This document shows, piece by piece, positions 1-5,486 of a stretch of 11,064 bases of DNA; position 1 is the stretch's first letter; each line of letters starts with the position of its first letter. Origin of the DNA: Deltaproteobacteria bacterium RBG_13_49_15. GTDB lineage: Bacteria; Desulfobacterota; Desulfobacteria; Desulfobacterales; UBA2156. Below the pieces are notes generated by a model. The model was not told where the DNA came from and made no database searches. It saw only the letters and a program-made list of their open reading frames with translations. The stretch spans positions 1 to 11,064 of the forward strand of contig MGQD01000114.1 of NCBI GenBank assembly GCA_001797695.1, given 5' to 3'. The translations under genes and the position numbers were made by a program.

Positions 1-742
1 GGCCGTTGATCCCGTTTCGGCACTGGGTAAGAACGATTTTGGGGGACCGCTGTTCATAAGGGATCAGCTGATCATTGATTTGGATTGGTCGAAACGACTG
101 AACGATGTTCCCGACGCAATAGTCCGGTTTGATGTCCCCAATTTCGACGATTCCGGCCAGTTGATACCGTAGCCCGATTCCGGGCGGGACGCTTTTTTCA
201 GGCATATTGAGAATGCGACAGACGACATAACGGTTTCCGGCAGCAAAAGATCCGTTGTCGGTTCTCCATAAAAAAATCGTATCTCTTTCACTGATGATCG
301 TTTTATCGTCCATGACCTTAAATATGGACCCGAGAGGTGAAACCGGCGCTGCCTTGATATATCCGGCGGCATGGATTGGAGCGTAAATCGAGAAAGGAGC
401 CTCTTTTTCCGGTCGGACCTTTCCCATCAGAAGTTGTTTTGGGATCTTTTTCGTTCCGGACCTGTGAAATAGCCGGATCCGTTCTCCCGGCGGAATTTCG
501 TAAGGGTTTTTGATATGTGGATTATCCTTCCAGAGTTCGGGCCAGTAGGATTGAGAATCGAAGAAGCGTTCGGAGAGACTGATCAGGGTGTCCCTTTTTT
601 GCGACGTGTAGTAGATACCAAATTCATGCCCGATGATCTCTTCGGTTTGTTCGGCGACAATGGCGGACGGACAAAACAGAACTCCGAAAAGGATCAGGAT
701 GAATACCGGCAAACCAAAGAATCGGCCGAATGCATTTGGCAT
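1..742 (-). CDS. Secreted LysM-domain protein, C-terminus beyond the window
   Basis: An open frame runs without a stop from an ATG at 742 to the window edge, giving 247 residues of an incomplete protein. Residues 1-30 look like a Sec signal peptide: a short polar start, a hydrophobic core around FILILFGVLF, and likely cleavage after AIVA. Residues 43-92 match a LysM domain, with the typical 'RDTLISLSERFF', a Trp-rich 'YWPELWKDNP' and an 'IPPGERIRL' ending. LysM domains bind peptidoglycan, so the product probably sits in the periplasm or envelope. The part after about residue 110 contains 'ERDTIFLW' and 'AAGNRYVVCRI', resembling the beta-rich tails that follow LysM in many deltaproteobacterial envelope proteins; I cannot name that domain. 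The start is backed by an AGAGGT ribosome site 5 bases upstream and by a promoter at 810-838. It is transcribed away from, and independently of, groESL. Exact function is unknown. Confidence 0.85.
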   Translation of the reverse strand, partial: MPNAFGRFFGLPVFILILFGVLFCPSAIVAEQTEEIIGHEFGIYYTSQKRDTLISLSERFFDSQSYWPELWKDNPHIKNPYEIPPGERIRLFHRSGTKKIPKQLLMGKVRPEKEAPFSIYAPIHAAGYIKAAPVSPLGSIFKVMDDKTIISERDTIFLWRTDNGSFAAGNRYVVCRILNMPEKSVPPGIGLRYQLAGIVEIGDIKPDYCVGNIVQSFRPIQINDQLIPYEQRSPKIVLTQCRNGING

Positions 743-789
743 GACAGACCTCTTTTTTGGGGTTGGGAGGGAAAGAACGGATTTTAGTC

Positions 790-806
790 TTATCAATTGC
801 TGATAA
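790..806. promoter_or_regulatory. Operator-like palindrome at the LysM gene start point
   Basis: The arms TTATCA (790-795) and TGATAA (801-806) form a perfect 6-bp inverted repeat around a 5-base centre. It covers the transcription start expected from the -10 box at 810-815, about base 803 on the minus strand. Its position suggests a repressor site or an early-transcript hairpin. No regulator can be named. Confidence 0.4.
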
Positions 807-809
807 TAA

Positions 810-838
810 AATATCTCAAAATTTTTTGAAAGTGTCAA
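810..838 (-). promoter_or_regulatory. Sigma-70-type promoter of the LysM gene
   Basis: On the minus strand a perfect -35 box TTGACA (833-838) is followed after exactly 17 bases by GATATT (810-815, four of six matches to TATAAT). Transcription would start near 803 and leave a leader of about 60 bases before the ATG at 742. Confidence 0.6.
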
Positions 839-876
839 GATTGGAAAAAGAAAGTGAAAAACCGGAAGAAATAGAT

Positions 877-910
877 AAAAAAAGCCCCCACTGATCGGTG
901 AGGGCTTTTT
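877..910 (-). terminator. Intrinsic terminator of groESL
   Basis: AAAAAGCCC (879-887) pairs perfectly with GGGCTTTTT (902-910), and CAC/GTG can add pairs inside the loop. Read on the minus strand the hairpin is followed by a run of T, as expected for rho-independent termination just after groEL, whose stop codon is at 939-941. It also isolates groESL from the LysM gene downstream. Confidence 0.85.
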
Positions 911-938
911 GTATAAAGAGTTAAAAAATTTGGATGGA

Positions 939-2606
939 TTACATCATGCCGCCCATACCACCCATACCGCCCATGCCACCCATACCACCCATGCCACCGC
1001 CACCGCCGCCCGGCATCGGAGGCTGCTTTTCATCGGGTCTTTCAGCCACCATGGCTTCCGTGGTCAGCATTAACGCAGCCACGCTCCCTGCGTTTTGCAG
1101 GGCAAGACGAACGACCTTAGTCGGATCGGCGACGCCTGCTTTCAACAGGTCCTCGTAAATATTGGTTTCAGCATTAAAACCGAAAGCCCCTTCGCCTTCC
1201 AACACCTTATTGAGAACAACGGAGCCTTCAAAGCCTGCGTTTTCAGCGATCATCCGGAGCGGTGCTTCCAGCGCCCGTTTCACGACCTTCACTCCAAGCT
1301 TCTGATCGGCTTTGATTTTTAGTTTTTCCAGGGCATCAATGCACCGTACCAGCGCCACGCCTCCCCCCGGCACGATCCCCTCTTCAACAGCGGCCCGGGT
1401 GGCATTCAGTGCATCTTCGACACGGGCCTTTTTTTCCTTCATTTCCGTCTCCGTTGCAGCGCCGACATTGATGACGGCGACTCCGCCGATCAATTTGGCG
1501 AGTCGTTCCTGAAGCTTTTCACGATCGTAGTCGGAAGTGGTTTCATCGATCTGAGCGCGGATCTGTTTGACCCGGCCTTCAAGGGCGCTTCGGGAACCGG
1601 CGCCGTCCACAATGGTTGTGTTGTCTTTATCGATGGTGATCCGTTTGGCCTTCCCAAGATCCGAAATATTGAGGTTTTCGAGTTTAATTCCAAGATCTTC
1701 TGAAACGACCTGACCGCCGGTAAGAACGGCGATGTCTTCAAGCATCGCTTTTCTTCTGTCGCCGAATCCAGGCGCCTTGACTGCCGCAACCTGAAGGGTG
1801 CCCCTCAGCTTGTTCACAACGAGCGTGGCCAAGGCTTCGCCTTCCACCTCTTCAGCGATGATCAGAAGGGCTTTTCCCATCTTGGCCACCTGCTCCAGAA
1901 CCGGAAGAAGATCTTTCATGTTGCTGATTTTCTTTTCGTTGATAAGGATGAGCGGATCATTTAAAGAGACGACCATTTTTTCCGCATCGGTCACAAAATA
2001 AGGGGAAATATAACCTCGGTCGAATTGCATCCCTTCTACGACCTCCAGGGTGGTTTCCATGGATTTGGCCTCTTCTACCGTAATGACGCCTTCTTTCCCC
2101 ACCTTGTTCATGGCTTCAGCAATGATGTTTCCGATGGTCTCATCGTTATTCGCGGAGATGGTTCCCACCTGAGCGATCTCCCGCTGATCTTTGGTCGGTT
2201 TGCTCATGCTTTGAAGCTCTTTGACGACCGTTTCAATGGCCTTTTCAATTCCACGTTTGATAGCCATTGGGCTGTTTCCTGCCACGACCATTTTCACTCC
2301 TTCCTCATAAATGGACCTGGCAAGAATGGTCGCCGTGGTGGTGCCGTCGCCGGCCGTATCGCTTGTTTTGCTCGCGACCTCTTTGACCATCTGGGCGCCC
2401 ATATTTTCAAACTTATCTTCCAGTTCGATCTCTTTGGCGACGGTAACGCCATCCTTGGTTACGGTCGGAGATCCCCATGATTTTTCCAGAACTACGTTTC
2501 TCCCTTTGGGCCCGAGGGTTACTGCTACCGCATCGGCCAATGTCCTGATCCCGTTCAGCATCGCCTCACGGGCTTTCATATCGTATTTAATTAATTTTGC
2601 TCCCAT
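939..2606 (-). CDS. groEL: Chaperonin GroEL (60 kDa subunit)
   Basis: The 555-residue protein is full length for GroEL and co-linear with the family. GroEL forms a double heptameric ring in the cytoplasm and folds client proteins in an ATP-driven cycle with its GroES lid. The ATP-site residues are in place: the phosphate-binding 'DTAGDGTTTAT' around residue 87, Asp52 in 'VTKDGVTVAK', and the hydrolytic Asp398 in 'ARVEDAL'. The family signature 'AAVEEGIVPGGG' is at 405-416. The C-terminus is the usual disordered Gly-Met tail, with five GGM units after a run of glycines. Translation starts at ATG 2606 with GGAGG nine bases upstream. It is the second gene of an operon with groES, 26 bases apart. 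It is the only groEL in the window; whether the genome has others cannot be told. Confidence 0.98.
   Translation of the reverse strand: MGAKLIKYDMKAREAMLNGIRTLADAVAVTLGPKGRNVVLEKSWGSPTVTKDGVTVAKEIELEDKFENMGAQMVKEVASKTSDTAGDGTTTATILARSIYEEGVKMVVAGNSPMAIKRGIEKAIETVVKELQSMSKPTKDQREIAQVGTISANNDETIGNIIAEAMNKVGKEGVITVEEAKSMETTLEVVEGMQFDRGYISPYFVTDAEKMVVSLNDPLILINEKKISNMKDLLPVLEQVAKMGKALLIIAEEVEGEALATLVVNKLRGTLQVAAVKAPGFGDRRKAMLEDIAVLTGGQVVSEDLGIKLENLNISDLGKAKRITIDKDNTTIVDGAGSRSALEGRVKQIRAQIDETTSDYDREKLQERLAKLIGGVAVINVGAATETEMKEKKARVEDALNATRAAVEEGIVPGGGVALVRCIDALEKLKIKADQKLGVKVVKRALEAPLRMIAENAGFEGSVVLNKVLEGEGAFGFNAETNIYEDLLKAGVADPTKVVRLALQNAGSVAALMLTTEAMVAERPDEKQPPMPGGGGGGMGGMGGMGGMGGMGGMM
942..1009 (-). 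repeat. GGM-encoding tandem repeat at the groEL 3' end
   Basis: Imperfect 9-base repeats encode the Gly-Gly-Met tail of GroEL, preceded by a glycine run. The repeat is coding, typical of the family, and prone to copy-number change. Confidence 0.8.
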
Positions 2607-2632
2607 GTTCGCATTCCTCCGTCGCTGATGAA

Positions 2633-2920
2633 TTAATCGATGATTCCCAGAATATCTTCTTCGCGCATGATGAGATACTCTTTACCTTCCAGTTTAACCT
2701 CTGTCCCTGAATATTTGCCGAAAAGGATCCGATCTCCTTTCTTCACCTGCAAAGGTATACGTTTACCGTCGTCGTCCAGTTTACCGTTTCCGACTGCGAC
2801 AACTTTCCCTTCCGCCGGTTTTTCCTTGGCGGTATCCGGAATAATGATACCCCCTTTGGTTGTTTTTTCCTCTTCAATGCGTTCGACAAGTATTCTGTCT
2901 TGAAGTGGTCTTAGTTTCAT
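2633..2920 (-). CDS. groES: Co-chaperonin GroES (10 kDa subunit)
   Basis: The 95-residue protein is the usual GroES length and opens with the canonical 'MKLRPLQDRILVER'. GroES is the heptameric lid that closes the GroEL chamber. The mobile loop is visible as 'EEEKTTKGGIIIPDTAKEKP', whose hydrophobic 'GIII' contacts GroEL, and the end 'EYLIMREEDILGII' is typical. I place the start at ATG 2920. An in-frame GTG at 2929 would add three residues, but it lies only one base from the AAGGAG ribosome site and is not supported by the family start. The gene leads the groES-groEL operon. No CIRCE element (TTAGCACTC-N9-GAGTGCTAA) was found upstream, so HrcA control of the usual kind is not evident. Confidence 0.97.
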   Translation of the reverse strand: MKLRPLQDRILVERIEEEKTTKGGIIIPDTAKEKPAEGKVVAVGNGKLDDDGKRIPLQVKKGDRILFGKYSGTEVKLEGKEYLIMREEDILGIID

Positions 2921-2930
2921 AATCTGCACT

Positions 2931-2936
2931 CTCCTT
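2931..2936 (-). promoter_or_regulatory. groES ribosome binding site that decides the start
   Basis: AAGGAG on the minus strand lies ten bases before ATG 2920 but only one base before the in-frame GTG at 2929. The spacing therefore favours ATG 2920 as the start. Confidence 0.75.
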
Positions 2937-3102
2937 TTTTAAGCAAGGTTTTGATACAACCTTTTGAAATGAAATGGTCACTTGGGTAATCTTTTCTAAA
3001 TGAATAGAGACGCCACCCCCCTTCAAATCCGATCGCTGTTTATTATTTTGTGCGAAACATTATCATCTTTATCGTCTTGTAAAGGGGTTTTAGGATAAAA
3101 TT
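2937..3102 (-). other. groES upstream region, promoter not resolved
   Basis: This is an AT-rich, gene-free stretch that should carry the groESL promoter. I find no convincing -35/-10 pair. Weak pieces are a TTTACA at 3078-3083 without a well-spaced -10 box, and a GACCATTTC-like sequence near 2973-2981 that faintly resembles a heat-shock sigma-32 -10 box. No CIRCE inverted repeat is present, and no other coding or RNA feature was recognised. Confidence 0.4.
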
Positions 3103-3148
3103 TTGTTAAGTTTAGATCACTTATATTGTTAAGTTTAGATCACTTATA
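3103..3148. repeat. Perfect 23-bp tandem duplication, each unit with a dyad
   Basis: Two identical 23-bp units (3103-3125 and 3126-3148) begin TTGTTAAGTTTAGATCAC and end TTATA. Each holds an inverted repeat TAAGT-N7-ACTTA (3107-3123 and 3130-3146). The units lie 23 bp apart, about two helical turns, so a bound protein would sit twice on the same face. They are between the fmdB terminator and groES, about 185 bp or more from the groES start. A pair of operator sites for groESL is the most natural reading, but the regulator is unknown. Confidence 0.7.
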
Positions 3149-3164
3149 TCATATGCCAACAAAC

Positions 3165-3201
3165 AAAAGCTCCGGTTGTTTCACCGGAGAGACGGCTTTT
3201 T
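3165..3201 (-). terminator. Intrinsic terminator of the fmdB-like gene
   Basis: CTCCGGT (3170-3176) and ACCGGAG (3183-3189) form a perfect 7-bp stem with a 6-base loop. On the minus strand it is followed by a T-rich stretch. Flanking AAAAGC (3165-3170) and GCTTTT (3195-3200) give an alternative outer pairing, so it could act in both directions. It lies about 57 bases past the stop of the zinc ribbon gene. Confidence 0.75.
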
Positions 3202-3257
3202 GTTTAACCGACACGAACCATTGGGTTATTGATTGTAAAATAGAAAAAACGGACGGA

Positions 3258-3533
3258 CTATTCTTCGGCTTTTTGAGCGGTTTTGGTTGAAGAATCCGAC
3301 TGTTCCGTTTTCGGCTCATCCTTTTGTTTGGACGCCGGCCCGGAATTTTTGCTCCGGTTTGCGTAGTCGGTTACATACCACCCGGTCCCTTTCAGGTGAA
3401 AGCTGCTTTGGGATATTAGCTTTTGGAATTTTCCAGCGCATTGAGGGCATTTGGTCAGCGGCCGGTCTGAAAATTTCTGGAAGACTTCTTCCATATGGCC
3501 GCATTTGGTGCATTCATACTCATAAACAGGCAT
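3258..3533 (-). CDS. FmdB-family zinc ribbon protein
   Basis: The 91-residue product starts with the family hallmark 'MPVYEYECTKCGH'. Four cysteines in two CxxC pairs (residues 8/11 and 29/32) form the zinc ribbon, followed by the typical 'KLISQSSFHLKGTGWYVTDY'. Members are named after FmdB of methylotrophs, where a regulatory role was proposed, but the biochemical function of most is unknown. The last 35 or so residues are low-complexity and charged (Lys, Ser, Glu, Thr), probably disordered. I chose ATG 3533 because it gives the conserved start and has GGAGGT eight bases upstream; a start at 3560 would add nine unrelated residues. The gene has its own promoter and terminator, so it appears to be monocistronic. 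Confidence 0.92.
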   Translation of the reverse strand: MPVYEYECTKCGHMEEVFQKFSDRPLTKCPQCAGKFQKLISQSSFHLKGTGWYVTDYANRSKNSGPASKQKDEPKTEQSDSSTKTAQKAEE

Positions 3534-3602
3534 CTCAATACACCTCCAACATATAGTCAAAATTAGAAAAAATAACCATTCTTTTATTATTCTTTCTGCC
3601 TT

Positions 3603-3630
3603 ACTATAGTATAAATTTACCCGTTGTCAA
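3603..3630 (-). promoter_or_regulatory. Sigma-70 promoter of the fmdB-like gene
   Basis: On the minus strand TTGACA (3625-3630) is followed after 16 bases by TATAGT (3603-3608, five of six matches). It sits about 70 bases before ATG 3533 and downstream of the stop of the previous gene at 3647. Confidence 0.75.
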
Positions 3631-3646
3631 GGGGGATTGAGCCGAA

Positions 3647-4225
3647 TCAGCCGTTTTCTAATTGATTTTCGAACTGGTCGAACGGTTTGCGCCAATGCCG
3701 GTAAAAATCGAAAACCGCTTCAAGGCCGGGAATCCGGATTTGCTTTAAAATATCGTGGGTTTTTTCATGAACGCGGCGCTCCTCGCCCATCTTTTCATCA
3801 GGCGATGCCTCGAAATTTTGTAAAAATTGAGAGAATCGGATGATATGGATCAGTTCATGGGTAACGATGTAAAGAGCGAACGGAAAAAGGTCTATCTCAG
3901 GCGAATTCTTCAGTACCGACAAAATATTGTGATCCTGAAGGCCGATTTTGTAAAAATCATAGGACGAGGAACCTAGCGGGACGTTGGTTCTGTGTCCTTG
4001 ATAGCGGATAATCTGTGCAAATGGGCCTAAAACAACCTCTTCCGGGCTCAGTTCAGCCAGCGTTCGAACATCATATCTTCGCCGGAGCCATTCATTGGTG
4101 GATATTTTAAAAAAATTACTGACGATTTCCTCAGCCATAGCGGTTGCATTATTGACGATGGCAACCTGTCTTTTGGTAAATTTCCGGAGCTTTCCCGGTT
4201 TTTCTTTTTTACTTTCAGCATGCAT
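3647..4225 (-). CDS. Unknown protein with HExxH motif, possible metallopeptidase
   Basis: I do not recognise the family of this 192-residue protein. Its central feature is 'YIVTHELIHIIRF', an HExxH motif (His123, Glu124, His127) within a hydrophobic helix, the usual zinc site of metallopeptidases. About 20 residues later come 'GEERRVHEKTHDIL', where Glu148, Glu149 or His153 could be a third metal ligand. The N-terminus is Lys-rich and there is no signal peptide or membrane segment, so it should be cytoplasmic. The start at ATG 4225 keeps the whole open frame, but the ribosome site is weak; a later start at Met30 is possible. It lies upstream of fmdB in the same direction but is separated from it by that gene's own promoter. 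Protease activity is an inference from the motif only. Confidence 0.75.
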   Translation of the reverse strand: MHAESKKEKPGKLRKFTKRQVAIVNNATAMAEEIVSNFFKISTNEWLRRRYDVRTLAELSPEEVVLGPFAQIIRYQGHRTNVPLGSSSYDFYKIGLQDHNILSVLKNSPEIDLFPFALYIVTHELIHIIRFSQFLQNFEASPDEKMGEERRVHEKTHDILKQIRIPGLEAVFDFYRHWRKPFDQFENQLENG

Positions 4226-4278
4226 GGTTTCGGTTTCACTTGTAAGGTGTAAATGCTAAATTGGAGAAATAAAAAAGA

Positions 4279-4307
4279 TGGACAAATATTAAATTATAGG
4301 ATATAAT
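4279..4307 (+). promoter_or_regulatory. Near-consensus promoter of the bS22-like gene
   Basis: TGGACA (4279-4284, five of six) is followed after 17 bases by a perfect TATAAT (4302-4307). Transcription would start near 4314, leaving a leader of about 58 bases. The strength fits a gene for an abundant ribosomal protein. The -10 box lies in a 13-bp palindrome (GATATA-A-TATATC, 4300-4312). Confidence 0.7.
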
Positions 4308-4326
4308 ATATCTTTTATAAAATCAA
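4298..4326 (-). promoter_or_regulatory. Possible promoter of the HExxH gene
   Basis: On the minus strand TTGATT (4321-4326) is followed after 17 bases by TATCCT (4298-4303), eight of twelve matches overall. Its -10 box would overlap the -10 box of the opposite promoter at 4302-4307. This is a weak assignment in AT-rich DNA. Confidence 0.35.
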
Positions 4327-4358
4327 ATCCACTCGATTTCTTAATCTATTCATGGGAT

Positions 4359-4367
4359 GGGAGGTGA
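4359..4367 (+). promoter_or_regulatory. Strong ribosome site that fixes a TTG start
   Basis: GGGAGGTGA (4359-4367) is an almost full match to the 16S rRNA anti-Shine-Dalgarno and ends four bases before TTG 4372. An in-frame ATG at 4357 overlaps this site and has no ribosome site of its own, so TTG is the likely start. Confidence 0.8.
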
Positions 4368-4371
4368 TGAA

Positions 4372-4470
4372 TTGGGCAGCGTCATTAAAAAGAGAAGAAA
4401 GAAAATGAGGAAACATAAACACAAAAAACTTCTAGCCCGAACCAGACATCAGAGAAGAAAAGCCGGATAA
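4372..4470 (+). CDS. bS22-like / AURKAIP1-COX24-type small ribosomal protein
   Basis: This 32-residue open frame is very basic, beginning MGSVIKKRRKK and containing KHKHKKLL and RTRHQRR. It closely matches the bacterial AURKAIP1/COX24-domain family, which includes bS22, a 33-residue protein seen in mycobacterial ribosomes that begins with almost the same residues. By homology it should bind rRNA in the 30S subunit. The start is TTG, read as Met, six bases or so behind a near-perfect Shine-Dalgarno. The gene stands alone, with a strong promoter at 4279-4307 and a hairpin terminator at 4497-4537. It is easily missed because of its length and start codon. An alternative ATG at 4357 would add MGGDE, which the family does not carry. 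Ribosome association in this organism is inferred. Confidence 0.85.
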   Translation: MGSVIKKRRKKMRKHKHKKLLARTRHQRRKAG

Positions 4471-4496
4471 CCGGACGATCTTTTTCGATAGAGGTG

Positions 4497-4537
4497 AAAG
4501 GCGCCTTTTCTATAAACAGATTAAAAGGCGCCTTTTT
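4497..4537 (+). terminator. Intrinsic terminator of the bS22-like gene
   Basis: AAAGGCGCCTTTT (4497-4509) and AAAAGGCGCCTTT (4523-4535) pair perfectly over 13 bp, followed by a run of five T. Each arm is itself palindromic. The stop codon of hflC on the other strand (4536-4538) lies in the T-run, so the hairpin may serve both convergent genes, though its minus-strand T-tail is poor. Confidence 0.88.
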
Positions 4538-5486
4538 ATTTGGCGGAACCGGGATATTTTTTTAAATATTTTAAAAATTCGGAGTCGGTCGACAGGATCA
4601 GAGAACTCTCCTTATCAAGCGATTTATTATATACTTCCAAAGTCTTCATAAAGGAATAAAATTCCGGATCGGCGCCGTATGCCTGAGCATAGAGTTTGGT
4701 GGCTTCTCCGTCGGCTTTTCCTTTAATTCCCTGAGCTTCCCGGTATGCCTCCGATGTGATTCTTTTCAGATCTCTCTCTTTTTCCCCTAAAATTTTCCGT
4801 GCTTCTCCTTGTCCTTCGGAACGGAACTTTTCCGCGATCTGCTTTCTTTCCGCAATCATCCTTCCGTACACGGATTTCCGGACTTCCCCCACATAGTTGA
4901 TCCGCTTGATTTTCACGTCCACCAACTCGATGCCGAAGGGGGTTAATTTATGTTTGCCTTGTTCCAGTATCGCCTTAGTTATTTTATCCCTTCCGAGCAC
5001 AATACTGTAAATGGAAGCAGGATCTTTTTTAACGTCCTCGAGCCCGATCTCGAGCGTGTCGAGCTCCCGGTTGGACAGACGAACCGTTTCGATAAGCCGG
5101 TAGGAGGTGACCAGGTTTCGAACCGCCGGATCGATGATATCATCGAGCCGGCTCAGAGCGCTCACCGTATTATTAACGGTTTGAAAAAATTTGATCGGAT
5201 CCACGATCTTCCATCGGGCAAAGGCATCCACCCAGATGTAGGTTTTTTCCAAAGTCGGGATTTGCCCCGGGTCGCCGTCCCAATCCAATAAATTCTTGGG
5301 AAAATAATTGGCGTTTTGAATGAAGGGAATTTTGAAATAGAGCCCGGGTTCGATCTTCGGAGAGCCGATCACTTTTCCGAACTGGGTGACGACCACCTGT
5401 TCGGTTTCGTTTACGACATAGGCGGAATTATAGCTAAAAAAAATAGCGATTACCGCCAGGACAATGATAAACGATTTCGATTTCAT
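4536..5486 (-). CDS. hflC: HflC, SPFH/band-7 regulator of FtsH
   Basis: This 316-residue protein has one N-terminal membrane anchor (about 5-23) followed by an SPFH/band-7 domain with the typical 'ETEQVVVTQFGKVIG' and 'EPGLYFKIPF'. The C-terminal half is charged and helical ('AERKQIAEKFRSEGQGEARKI'), the coiled coil used for cage assembly, and it contains the family 'GEATKLYAQAYGADPEFYSFMKTLEVY'. HflC is slightly shorter than the E. coli protein (334). With HflK it forms a large membrane complex around the FtsH protease that modulates turnover of membrane proteins. Its ATG overlaps the hflK stop as ATGA, which points to translational coupling. FtsH itself is not in the window. The 3' end runs into the hairpin shared with the opposing bS22-like gene. 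Confidence 0.95.
   Translation of the reverse strand: MKSKSFIIVLAVIAIFFSYNSAYVVNETEQVVVTQFGKVIGSPKIEPGLYFKIPFIQNANYFPKNLLDWDGDPGQIPTLEKTYIWVDAFARWKIVDPIKFFQTVNNTVSALSRLDDIIDPAVRNLVTSYRLIETVRLSNRELDTLEIGLEDVKKDPASIYSIVLGRDKITKAILEQGKHKLTPFGIELVDVKIKRINYVGEVRKSVYGRMIAERKQIAEKFRSEGQGEARKILGEKERDLKRITSEAYREAQGIKGKADGEATKLYAQAYGADPEFYSFMKTLEVYNKSLDKESSLILSTDSEFLKYLKKYPGSAK

Noticed and set aside
64..372. Minus-strand frame of 102 residues near the left edge
   Set aside because: It is out of frame with the LysM gene, which is open through the whole segment with a signal peptide, a domain match and a ribosome site.
934..1158. Plus-strand frame rich in Pro with PPIPPMPP repeats
   Set aside because: It is the antisense reading of the GroEL Gly-Met tail and has no ribosome site or homology.
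2025..2480. 151-residue plus-strand frame inside groEL
   Set aside because: Shadow of the groEL coding strand; no recognisable domain and no ribosome site.
2924..2932. GAGTGC before groES as half of a CIRCE element
   Set aside because: There is no matching TTAGCACTC half at the 9-base spacing; it is part of the ribosome site region.
3103..3148. Reading the 23-bp tandem repeat as a small CRISPR array
   Set aside because: The two copies are directly abutting with no spacer, and no cas gene is nearby.
4357..4470. ATG 4357 as start of the bS22-like gene
   Set aside because: The ATG overlaps the Shine-Dalgarno, has none of its own, and adds residues not found at the family start.
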